64,000 bases of DNA from Flavobacteriales bacterium. GTDB lineage: Bacteria > Bacteroidota > Bacteroidia > Flavobacteriales_D > Sanyastnellaceae. The notes under the pieces are model-generated. The model was not told the origin of the DNA. It worked only from the letters and a program-made list of their open reading frames with translations, and ran no database searches. Location: positions 232,652 to 296,651 of the forward strand of contig JAGYJM010000001.1 of the NCBI GenBank assembly GCA_018402085.1, in the 5' to 3' direction. Shown here in pieces: positions 57,283 through 64,000 of this stretch (the first letter of the stretch is position 1; each line of letters begins with the position of its first letter). The translations under genes were made by a program, and so were the position numbers.

Positions 57283-57866
57283 GCTGGACCAACCCCAACG
57301 AGGCTTGCGAAGAAACCGACGATACGGCGCTGTACAACCTCTATTATTCGCCGACAGAAGATGGAGAACTTGAAGTTGTAGAAACCTTTACCGGGGCTGA
57401 ACTGACCAGTTTCATCTGGAACGAAGACGGAAGCCTCAATACGATCGCCGGTTGCTATGCCGTAACAGCACTTGATTCACTGACGCCCGGATTCGACGGC
57501 GAGCTCATTCGCAATGAAAGTGAATTGAGCGAAATCTTCTGCGTAGACAATTGTCCGCTCTACTTCCTCCCCAACATCTTCAGTCCGAATAACGATAATG
57601 TCAACGACCTCTTTCTGGCTGCACCGTTTAAGTTCATCGAGTCGGTTGACTTCAAAATTTTTAACCGCTGGGGCGGACTGGTTTTCGAGACTACGGATCC
57701 TTTCGTGCGTTGGGATGGTACCCACCGCGATACCGGAGAGATCTGCAGCGACGGCGTCTATTATTATGTCGCTAAAGTGAACACAATCCGCCTTGCGGGT
57801 ATTGTTACCGAAGAACTAACCGGCACCATCACTTTGGTTGACGGCGCGAATCCTATCAACGAGTAA
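57000..57866 (+). CDS. Large gliding-CTD protein, C-terminal part after a frameshift
   Basis: The meaningful frame begins near 57042 (GETDFVLIATTEEPAYTDTG continues the fibronectin-like repeat of the previous part); codons 57000-57041 of this frame are not expected to be used. The end is a type B gliding-associated CTD: FLPNIFSPNNDNVNDLFLAA, DFKIFNRWGGLVFETT, SDGVYYYVAKVNT. It has no signal peptide of its own, so it is not an independent gene. Only 4 bases separate its stop from the ribE ATG. Confidence 0.78.
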   Translation: MEQCHLRILPTRPGETDFVLIATTEEPAYTDTGLTNNTEYCYFVRTIGGYDAGGTIDPIVNDSQEACGFAIDLTPPCTPELTVDGDCETETVFLSWTNPNEACEETDDTALYNLYYSPTEDGELEVVETFTGAELTSFIWNEDGSLNTIAGCYAVTALDSLTPGFDGELIRNESELSEIFCVDNCPLYFLPNIFSPNNDNVNDLFLAAPFKFIESVDFKIFNRWGGLVFETTDPFVRWDGTHRDTGEICSDGVYYYVAKVNTIRLAGIVTEELTGTITLVDGANPINE

Positions 57867-57870
57867 TTTC

Positions 57871-58485
57871 ATGTTTACCGGTATTATTGAAGCGATGGGT
57901 GAAGTAAGCTCCATCGCACAAGAAGGGGAGAATACCCACCTTACGCTGCGGGCTCCATTCACAGAGCAGTTGAAAATTGACCAGAGCATCGCCCACAACG
58001 GCGCGTGCCTGACGGTAGTGGCCATCGACGGTGACAGCTACACGGTAACGGCCATCGAAGAGACGCTTAAACGCACCAATATTGGCGAGTTAAAAGAGGG
58101 CGACCTTGTCAATCTTGAACGCTGCATGCAGATGGGTGGTCGACTCGACGGGCATATCGTGCAAGGCCATGTTGATACGGTTGGAAAGGTAGAGCGCGTC
58201 GCAACGCAGGATGGTAGTTGGAGGGTGTATCTGTCGCATCCTGCCGATCAGGCAGAAGAAGGCTACATCACCGTGCCTAAAGGAAGTATCACCGTGAATG
58301 GAGTTAGCCTCACGGTGGTAGACTCAAGCATTGACAGTTTCTCTGTAGCTATCATTCCTTACACCTGGGAGCACACCAATTTTCACCGCTTCAAAGAGGG
58401 TGATCTCGTCAATCTGGAATTTGATATTATCGGAAAGTACGTGGCAAGAATGGCTGCGATCAGTCAAAAACCTTCGGTTTCCTGA
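57871..58485 (+). CDS. ribE: Riboflavin synthase, alpha chain
   Basis: 204 residues from the ATG at 57871 ([12 protein letters not shown]), the universal start of this enzyme. It dismutates two 6,7-dimethyl-8-ribityllumazines into riboflavin. The two lumazine-binding repeats are visible: [12 protein letters not shown]...NGACLTVV and [12 protein letters not shown]...[10 protein letters not shown]. No FMN riboswitch fits in the 4-base gap upstream. The last 26 bases overlap the 3' end of lptB on the opposite strand. Confidence 0.94.
   Translation: MFTGIIEAMGEVSSIAQEGENTHLTLRAPFTEQLKIDQSIAHNGACLTVVAIDGDSYTVTAIEETLKRTNIGELKEGDLVNLERCMQMGGRLDGHIVQGHVDTVGKVERVATQDGSWRVYLSHPADQAEEGYITVPKGSITVNGVSLTVVDSSIDSFSVAIIPYTWEHTNFHRFKEGDLVNLEFDIIGKYVARMAAISQKPSVS
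58237..58255 (+). repeat. Possible CATC-hairpin variant (5-bp stem, 5-nt loop)
   Basis: CATC, stem CTGCC, loop GATCA, stem GGCAG, inside ribE on the coding strand. It is weaker than the strict form and may be chance. Confidence 0.3.
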
Positions 58486-59200
58486 GCTCAAAGTTCTGAC
58501 CGAGGTACACCTTTCTCACTTGCTCGTCAGCGGCAAGTTCTTCAGCGGTGCCGGCCTTCAGAATGTTTCCTTCAAACAGCAGGTAAGCGCGATCGGTGAT
58601 AGAGAGGGTCTCCTGCACATTGTGGTCTGTAATCAGGATGCCGATGTTCTTTTTTTTCAATTGTGCGATGATGCGCTGAATGTCTTCAACCGCAATCGGG
58701 TCAACACCTGCGAAAGGCTCATCGAGCAGGATGAAACTCGGGTCGGTGGCCAGTGCCCGGGCGATCTCGGTGCGTCGGCGCTCACCGCCTGAAAGGTAAT
58801 CACCGCGGTTCTTGCGCACATGCTGCAATCCGAACTCATCTAATAGGGTCTCCTGGCGCTCTCGGCGCTCCCTCTTTGATAGGTTGGTCATCTCGAGAAT
58901 CGCCATGATGTTGTCTTCAACGCTCAGTTTGCGAAACACTGAAGCCTCTTGCGGCAGATAGCCTACGCCGAGTTTGGCCCTGCGGTACATCGCCTCATCT
59001 GTGATGTCTTTGTCATCAATGAAAACCCGGCCGTCGTTAGGGGTGATCAGCCCCACGATCATGTAGAAACTGGTGGTTTTGCCGGCCCCGTTTGGCCCGA
59101 GAAGGCCTACGATTTCGCCCTGTTTTACATTGATCGATACGCCTTTAACGACCATGCGTTTGCCGTAGCGTTTCTTGATATCTTCTGCACGTAGCTCCAT
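58460..59200 (-). CDS. lptB: LPS export ABC transporter ATP-binding protein
   Basis: 246 residues. It powers LPS transport from the inner membrane with LptFG. Walker [19 protein letters not shown]-loop LPQEASVF, signature [15 protein letters not shown], Walker [14 protein letters not shown] and the switch His in [10 protein letters not shown] are all present. It starts directly after the DUF5686 stop, with no gap, so the pair is co-transcribed, and it converges on ribE with a 26-base overlap. Confidence 0.94.
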   Translation of the reverse strand: MELRAEDIKKRYGKRMVVKGVSINVKQGEIVGLLGPNGAGKTTSFYMIVGLITPNDGRVFIDDKDITDEAMYRRAKLGVGYLPQEASVFRKLSVEDNIMAILEMTNLSKRERRERQETLLDEFGLQHVRKNRGDYLSGGERRRTEIARALATDPSFILLDEPFAGVDPIAVEDIQRIIAQLKKKNIGILITDHNVQETLSITDRAYLLFEGNILKAGTAEELAADEQVRKVYLGQNFELRKPKVFD

Positions 59201-61648
59201 TTAGAAATCAAACTGGAATTTAGCCCGGATACCAAAGCGTACGATATTCGGATTGTCAAGGTAGCTCAACCGCCACAAGGCATCAACGCGAAAGACTTTG
59301 AAAATATTCTCAATTCCTAACGCGGCCTCCATGAAAGGCTGCCTTAAGACAAAGGTCTCGGGCGGACGAACCAGCTCTTCTTCATTTTCGGGGTTAAAGT
59401 TACCAACGACTCCTTTGATTGTTGCTACCTCTCGCCATTTCAATTTGCGCATCAGGGGGATCTTGTTGAGGAAAAGCCCCTCCGCATGGTAGGTGAACGA
59501 GGCACTGATCCATTCATCGCTCACAAACTCAAAGAAGTTCATGGTGTTGAAGGCCTGTTCGTCGTAGAAGAAGGTCTCATTGCCCTGGTGGAGCTGCAAT
59601 AGCGGATAGGGCAGGCGGCCCCAGATCTTTCCTGCTTCAGCCCAGAATCTTCCGTAGCCGAGCGGGCCAAAACGCACCTTGTCTTTCACTCGAAAGACCG
59701 CTTTCTGGTACTCGTAGTCACCACCAAAAACGTCTCGCAGCCCGAGACTGTAAGCAAATTCAAGGGTAGGATACTTGGTACCCAGGCTAACGCGTTCAAA
59801 TTCTCCACTCAGGTATTTCTCTTTGTAGGCAAACCGGGTATAGAGTGTCAACTCTGAAGTGGTCAGGTTATCAACCGGCACGAGGCGGCTGAAATCATCG
59901 AAGCGCTCATAACGCAGCGCACCGAGGGGCGCCAGCGTGCGGTGGGTGAAGATGATTTTGTTGCTGAAACCATAGAACCACTCGCGCTCAAACGAGGCCT
60001 GGCCTTCGATCACATCTGTGAGCTTATTCGCAGGGTTGCGCCTGAAAATACTGGCCAGCACATTGTCTTGCTGAAACGCACCGGGCGCTTGTCCGAGCTG
60101 CTCCACATCGCGCTTGCCGGATATCCCGAAGACCATTCTGGGTTGCTTAGATAGCATCCAGGTGATGCCCCCGCCAAATTTGAACCGCTGGTCACGGAGT
60201 CCGTAAGCCGTATACCCTTCAAGCATGATGCGCTTGCTGAACTGGTTACTGGTGCGTCCGCCCACCCTGAACCGGTGTCCCTCAACCGGGTTCCAGGAGT
60301 ACAGCGTGAAGTACGGACCAAATTCAAAATTGCCGCGCACGTAGTAACCGTTGACGGCGAGCTGGATGATATTCTCGATGGTTCTAAACTGCGGTACCAT
60401 CTTGATGGAGTCAACCATCTCATATACCTTCTTCTCGTTCTCCGACAGATTGATATGCCGTCGATTATCCCAGAAGGCCTCACCTTGCTCTGTGGCGTTC
60501 TCGGATACCACAATGTCTGAGATGCCTTTGTAAAATTCATCGTCGCGTGGCTGATCGATCCGGAATTCTTTATAAGTCGTGGTCTTTCGTCCGTAGAAGC
60601 CCATCGTCTTGTCGGTCAGGTTAAAGTCGATCAGCAGCTCATCACGGGTAAGCATCCAGACCTCCTCATCCACTTCATCGTATTCTTGCCGCACTTTCAG
60701 CTTATGAATAAAGTTGATGTTGGCATCTTCGGCAATGCTGGCTTCCACCTCTTTGATCGCATAGGTGGTATCATTGACCCAGAAGTCACCGGTGAAGGTC
60801 AGCTCCTGTTTGCGCTTCGGAAGAAACTTGATCTGGTAGCACCATTTATTGCCGATGTAGGTGCTGTCCATCAGGTAGTAATTGTAAAACGCAAAGCCGA
60901 TACCGCTGATCGGACTCACAAAACTCTTTCCGAAGACGATGATGTTGTTGTCATAGATGTTGACGTTCTGGTACATATCGCCCAGAAACTGTGAAACACT
61001 CTGGTTTTCAACACCGGAGACCTTTGTGGCGAGAATCACTTCTTTCTCGGTCTTCGGGTCTTTTCGGTAGTAGAATTTTGACAGGCTTTCGGTCATGAAG
61101 ATCGGGAGGTACAGCTTTTCTTCGGTGCTGTCTACATTGTCGAACATGAAGTCGAAGGGCTTGAAGATCTTTCGTTCGCGAAATTCATCGGTGATGTTAT
61201 TCAGGTCGAACTCCACTTTGTTGTACGACTCGTATTCGTAGGCTTCCAGCTTTTCGCGGTTATTGATGTCTCGGTTGCGCTGAATCGCTCTGATGATAGG
61301 GTGCGCCGGGTTTTCTTCATCGGTGGGCCTGACTTCGGCGGCTTCGAGCGCGATGCTGCTGGCCTCGAGCTTGAAGTTGATCGTCTGCTCCTGGTCGATG
61401 CGCACGCCTTTCACCTGCGGTTGGTAGCCGATGAAGCCGGCGCGCAGCGAGTCGCTCGCGTAGTAGGTTTCAATTTCGTAGACGCCGTCAAGGTTGGTCG
61501 TGGTACCGCTTTTGGTGCCTACAAAGCTGATGTTCACGTAGGGAAGTGGTTCTCCGGTGGTGGCATCAGACACGGTTCCGCGTACGATTGTTTTCTGCGC
61601 AAAAGCGCAGGATGCAGATACGGTCAGCACGCTCAACAGGAGTGCCAT
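59201..61648 (-). CDS. DUF5686 / carboxypeptidase-regulatory-like outer-membrane protein
   Basis: 815 residues from the ATG at 61648 (MALLLSVLTVSASCAFAQ). That signal is short; a GTG two codons upstream (61654) adds an Arg and is a good alternative. The frame is open to 61774 from a TTG. The first ~95 mature residues are a CarboxypepD_reg-like domain (TVSDATTGEPLPYVNISFVG), followed by the DUF5686 region (KLEAYEYESYNKVEFDLNNI) and a C-terminal barrel rich in aromatic strands, ending IRAKFQFDF. It is probably an outer-membrane protein, and its pairing with lptB hints at a link to envelope assembly. The signal region holds a CATC-hairpin element. Confidence 0.85.
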   Translation of the reverse strand: MALLLSVLTVSASCAFAQKTIVRGTVSDATTGEPLPYVNISFVGTKSGTTTNLDGVYEIETYYASDSLRAGFIGYQPQVKGVRIDQEQTINFKLEASSIALEAAEVRPTDEENPAHPIIRAIQRNRDINNREKLEAYEYESYNKVEFDLNNITDEFRERKIFKPFDFMFDNVDSTEEKLYLPIFMTESLSKFYYRKDPKTEKEVILATKVSGVENQSVSQFLGDMYQNVNIYDNNIIVFGKSFVSPISGIGFAFYNYYLMDSTYIGNKWCYQIKFLPKRKQELTFTGDFWVNDTTYAIKEVEASIAEDANINFIHKLKVRQEYDEVDEEVWMLTRDELLIDFNLTDKTMGFYGRKTTTYKEFRIDQPRDDEFYKGISDIVVSENATEQGEAFWDNRRHINLSENEKKVYEMVDSIKMVPQFRTIENIIQLAVNGYYVRGNFEFGPYFTLYSWNPVEGHRFRVGGRTSNQFSKRIMLEGYTAYGLRDQRFKFGGGITWMLSKQPRMVFGISGKRDVEQLGQAPGAFQQDNVLASIFRRNPANKLTDVIEGQASFEREWFYGFSNKIIFTHRTLAPLGALRYERFDDFSRLVPVDNLTTSELTLYTRFAYKEKYLSGEFERVSLGTKYPTLEFAYSLGLRDVFGGDYEYQKAVFRVKDKVRFGPLGYGRFWAEAGKIWGRLPYPLLQLHQGNETFFYDEQAFNTMNFFEFVSDEWISASFTYHAEGLFLNKIPLMRKLKWREVATIKGVVGNFNPENEEELVRPPETFVLRQPFMEAALGIENIFKVFRVDALWRLSYLDNPNIVRFGIRAKFQFDF
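61595..61614 (-). repeat. CATC-hairpin element
   Basis: Minus strand: CATC, stem CTGCGC, loop TTTT, stem GCGCAG. It is on the coding strand of the DUF5686 gene, across the signal-peptide end (S-C-A-F-A-Q). The stem is the same as at 15360, also a signal-peptide site. Confidence 0.75.
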
Positions 61649-61983
61649 ACGCACTAGGAACCTCCCCTTTCTCCGGCCGCCAGTCCGTTTGTCGGATGCT
61701 GCCAGATAAGGAACAGAACTCAACTGCACGTCCGATAGGGTGGTAGGACGGTATGTGCCTTGGTTGGACTTCAAACTTCGTGCGCTGCGCGCGCGTCAAT
61801 ACTCGTATAACGAATGTACGAAGATCAGCGCGCGTAGGTTTTAGGAGTTTGTCTGATTTCTCCACAATGGGGTGCTGTCTGCCGCCTGCCGACAGCCTCA
61901 AGTTTCATTGATGCTGTGCGCTACCTACCTTGTTTGCTCTCAGGTTCCCAGTCCCATGGCGGACCTGCCTGGCGGCAGACAGG
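61649..61983. other. Intergenic stretch upstream of the DUF5686 gene
   Basis: About 335 bases. The first 126 extend the DUF5686 frame without an ATG. The rest holds short GC-rich imperfect palindromes built on CTGCCGCC / GGCGGCAG (61876-61898 and ~61963-61983), similar to the 14-bp units at 55055. No gene was seen. Confidence 0.5.
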
Positions 61984-62040
61984 CGCGATAAATCGGGCGG
62001 ACGCGATAAATCGGGCGGACGCGATAAATCGCGTCCCTAC
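61984..62040. repeat. 18-bp tandem repeat ending in a GTAG-footed palindrome
   Basis: Two copies of an 18-bp unit (CGCGATAAATCGGGCGGA) and a third partial. The last becomes a perfect palindrome GGACGCGA-TAAA-TCGCGTCC (62017-62036) with CTAC behind it, i.e. GTAG at its 5' foot on the minus strand, as in REP elements. Confidence 0.85.
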
Positions 62041-62358
62041 GTTGGTGCGCGGAATATAATTGGCAGTGCAAGCGTCAGACGGCTATAAGCCGTCGCTACA
62101 CTGCGGGGTCTGCAGAAAAATGTAGGCGCACAATGCCTTGTGCGCATGGAAATGGAAAGGGTGAACCGTTTCCCCGTTTCCCGAAATTGTCCATGAGTCC
62201 ATGAGTCGATAGGTCTATGCGTCTTCCCGGCTGCCTGCTACGGACGGCTATAAGCCGTCCCCTCAATTTTGCGGTAGTGTGATAGAGCAGCGCAAGTATG
62301 CGCTGGAGTATATTCCTTAATCTTCCCTGTTTCCCCGTTTCCCGATTTCCCGAAATTG

Positions 62359-62454
62359 TCCATGAGTCCATGAGTCCATGAGTCCATGAGTCCATGAGTC
62401 CATGAGTCCATGAGTCCATGAGTCCATGACTCCATGAGTCCATGAGTCGATGAG
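62359..62454. repeat. Octamer array, 12 units, TCCATGAG type
   Basis: Twelve contiguous 8-bp units, nearly all TCCATGAG, closed by TCGATAGGTCTATGCGTCTT. Confidence 0.9.
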
Positions 62455-62777
62455 TCGATAGGTCTATGCGTCTTCCCGGCTGCCTGCTACGGACGGCTAT
62501 AAGCCGTCGCTACACTGCGGGGTCTGCAGAAAAATGTAGGCGCACAATGCCTTGTGCGCATGGAAATGGAAAGGGTGAACCGTTTCCCCGTTTCCCGAAA
62601 TTGTCCATGAGTCCATGAGTCGATAGGTCTATGCGTCTTCCGAGCAGCATTCATCCGACGGCTATAAGCCGCCGCCACACTGTGGGCCTTGCAGAAATCA
62701 TGTAGGCGCACAATGCCTTGTGCGCATGGAAATGGAAATGGTGAACCGTTTCCCCGTTTCCCGGTTTCCCGAAATTG

Positions 62778-62849
62778 TCCATAAGTCCATAAGTCCATAA
62801 GTCCATCGGTCCATCGGTCCATCGGTCCATCGGTCCATAGGTCCATAAG
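62778..62849. repeat. Octamer array, 9 units, TCCATAAG and TCCATCGG types
   Basis: Nine units in blocks: TCCATAAG three times, TCCATCGG four times, then TCCATAGG and TCCATAAG, closed by TCGATAGG. Confidence 0.9.
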
Positions 62850-63002
62850 TCGATAGGTCTATGCGTCTTTCCGGCTAACTGCTTCGGACGGCTATAAGCC
62901 GTCCCCTCAATTTTGCGGTAGTGTGATAGAGCAGCGCAAGTATGCGCTGGAGTATATTCCTTAATCTTCCCTGTTTCCCCGTTTCCCGGTTTCCCGAAAT
63001 TG

Positions 63003-63090
63003 TCCATGAGTCCATGAGTCCATGAGTCCATGAGTCCATGAGTCCATGAGTCCATGAGTCCATGAGTCCATGAGTCCATGACTCCATCGG
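63003..63090. repeat. Octamer array, 11 units, TCCATGAG type
   Basis: Eleven units, mostly TCCATGAG, ending TCCATGAC and TCCATCGG. The usual TCGATAGG closing block is absent here. Confidence 0.9.
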
Positions 63091-63478
63091 TCCGTCAATT
63101 TCAACCCGATTTGCAATCCAACAATTCTCGGACGCCTGGGAGGCGTCCCTCCCGAGGGTCGCATGAAGAAATATGCGCCGCAAAGATGCGGCGGCATTAA
63201 TAGCACCGACAGCCTAACGCTTCACCTATGCTGTGCGATCTCTGCCGCCTGACCTTCCTGCCTTCCTACCTCGCTATATCCCTACCTCGCCTGCTCCCCG
63301 TTTCCCGAAATTGTCCATAAGTCCATAAGTCGATAGGTCTATGCGTCTTCCCGTCTGCCTGCTACGGACGGCTATAAGCCGTCGCCACACTGCGGGGTCT
63401 GCAGCAAAATGTAGGCGCACAATGCCTTGTGCGCATGGAAATGGAAAGGGTGAACCGTTTCCCAGTTTCCCGAAATTG

Positions 63479-63534
63479 TCCATAGGTCCATAAGTCCATA
63501 AGTCCATAAGTCCATAAGTCCATAAGTCCATAAG
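63479..63534. repeat. Octamer array, 7 units, TCCATAAG type
   Basis: One TCCATAGG followed by six TCCATAAG units, closed by TCGATAGG. Confidence 0.9.
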
Positions 63535-63684
63535 TCGATAGGTCTATGCGTCTTTCCGGCTAACTGCTTCGGACGGCTATAAGCCGTCGCCACACTGCGG
63601 GGTCTGCAGCAAAATGTAGGCGCACAATGCATTGTGCGCATGGAAATGGTGAATCGTTTCCCGGTTTCCCAGTTTCCCAAAATT

Positions 63685-63740
63685 GTCCATAGGTCCATAG
63701 GTCCATAGGTCCATAGGTCCATAAGTCCATAAGTCCATCG
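63685..63740. repeat. Octamer array, 7 units, TCCATAGG type
   Basis: Four TCCATAGG, two TCCATAAG and one TCCATCGG unit. The cluster ends just after this array. Confidence 0.9.
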
Positions 63741-63893
63741 GTCTGCAAAAAAACTTCGCCCATTTGGCATACTTTTCTATCTTACAGTCGCTTATTGCCA
63801 ATACTCAACCCATGCCTATGGCTCGTCTGATCGTACCCACATTTTTCAAGACCGTTCGGCGCCTAAGCGCAAGGGTAAACTAAACGAACCCTA

Positions 63894-64000
63894 ATGGCTA
63901 AGCGCATGAACCAATATGGCCCGAAAACACCTGTAACGTGTACTCGAGTGAAGGTTGTTAACCCAAAGAAACCATCGTTAGCCCTTATGACACATTATAG
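63894..64000 (+). CDS. Possible small basic ORF cut by the window end
   Basis: An ATG at 63894 opens 35 codons to the window edge (MAKRMNQYGPKTPVTCTRVK..., basic). There is no promoter box or family match to support it. It could be a real gene continuing outside the window or chance. Confidence 0.25.
   Translation, partial: MAKRMNQYGPKTPVTCTRVKVVNPKKPSLALMTHY

Larger units (their letters stand above)
62041..63760. repeat. REP-like palindrome and octamer satellite cluster
   Basis: A non-coding mosaic. Palindrome A (GACGGCT-ATA-AGCCGTC) starts at 62078, 62243, 62492, 62657 (one mismatch), 62887, 63367 and 63572. Palindrome B (GCGCACAA-TGCC-TTGTGCGC) starts at 62126, 62540, 62706, 63415 and 63620, each directly preceded by GTAG. 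A third (GGACGCC-TGGGA-GGCGTCC, 63130-63148) has GGAG at its minus-strand foot. A ~68-bp block with CAGCGCA-AGTA-TGCGCTG occurs at ~62258 and ~62902. Between them, TTTCCCGAAATTG precedes eight runs of an 8-bp satellite (2, 12, 2, 9, 11, 2, 7 and 7 copies). No transposase gene is present. Long ORFs here come from the 8-bp period and are not genes. Confidence 0.88.

Noticed and set aside
57854..57870. FMN riboswitch upstream of ribE
   Set aside because: Only 4 bases separate the previous stop from the ribE start; there is no room for the aptamer.
62190..63740. Possible CRISPR array
   Set aside because: Units are 8 bp and contiguous, with no 20-40 bp unique spacers and no cas genes.
62096..63801. 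Several minus-strand ORFs reading MDSWTHGL-type repeats
   Set aside because: They come from the 8-bp satellite, whose period cycles through all three frames; composition and lack of any start context mark them as non-coding.

Overview
The window looks like a chromosomal segment from a marine-type Bacteroidota, most likely a Flavobacteriales/Cryomorphaceae-like lineage. This is inferred from family content, not from a database search. The signs are several type IX secretion (T9SS) cargo proteins with type A or gliding-type (type B) C-terminal domains, PorZ, a PorP/SprF and OmpA pair, alternative complex III joined to a cytochrome oxidase operon, DUF5686 and YwqK/MORN proteins, and -7 promoter boxes of the Bacteroidota form TAnnTTTG. 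The sequence has roughly balanced base composition. I saw no tRNA, rRNA, CRISPR array, prophage or transposase gene.

Layout. 1-3.6 kb: two secreted T9SS cargo genes, the first cut by the window edge, each followed by a clear terminator. 3.6-10.9 kb (+): a GH3-type enzyme, a DUF1573/vWA protein, uridine kinase, an ArsC-like protein, an EamA transporter, then a three-gene ABC ATPase, FtsX-like permease and DUF3299 set. 10.9-15.4 kb (mostly -): trhO, a 64-residue conserved protein, queG, ruvB and an outer-membrane protein. 15.4-27.4 kb (-): one respiratory operon, actABCDEF-coxB-ctaD, in which alternative complex III oxidises menaquinol and passes electrons to an aa3-type oxidase. 27.5-33.2 kb: a SPOR protein, then rimP-nusA-infB (-) with a candidate leader attenuator. 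33.3-38.5 kb (+): a MORN protein, an AlbA-type ATP-binding protein, porZ and a small conserved protein. 38.5-41.1 kb (-): a secreted subtilase. 41.2-45.8 kb (+): a four-gene overlapping T9SS-linked operon (collagen-like domain protein, type B CTD protein, PorP/SprF, OmpA/PorE-like). 45.8-54.9 kb (-): panD, a flippase-like protein and rfaE2; then DUF177, rpmF, fabH, accB and accC (fatty acid synthesis); then pepA-like, pdxA and a small membrane protein. 55.1-61.7 kb: a frameshifted large gliding-CTD gene, ribE (+), then DUF5686 and lptB (-). 61.8-63.8 kb: a non-coding cluster of REP-like palindromes and 8-bp satellite arrays. The last 100 bases may open a small new ORF.

The most unusual signal is not a gene. 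At least twelve sites share the architecture CATC, then a perfect 6-bp stem beginning with C, then a T-rich 4-nt loop, then the complementary stem arm. The stem sequences differ but always pair. Eight lie inside coding sequences, and seven of those are in one reading frame (GATG on the coding strand, GAT read as Asp). A separate REP-like cluster at 62.0-63.75 kb carries palindromes with GTAG or GGAG feet, separated by homogenised octamer arrays. Other points of note are an intrinsic terminator between a consensus promoter and rimP, a nine-histidine coiled-coil insertion in cytochrome oxidase subunit II, a single-base frameshift at a CCCCGGGG run, and a G-quadruplex-prone array upstream of the frameshifted gene.
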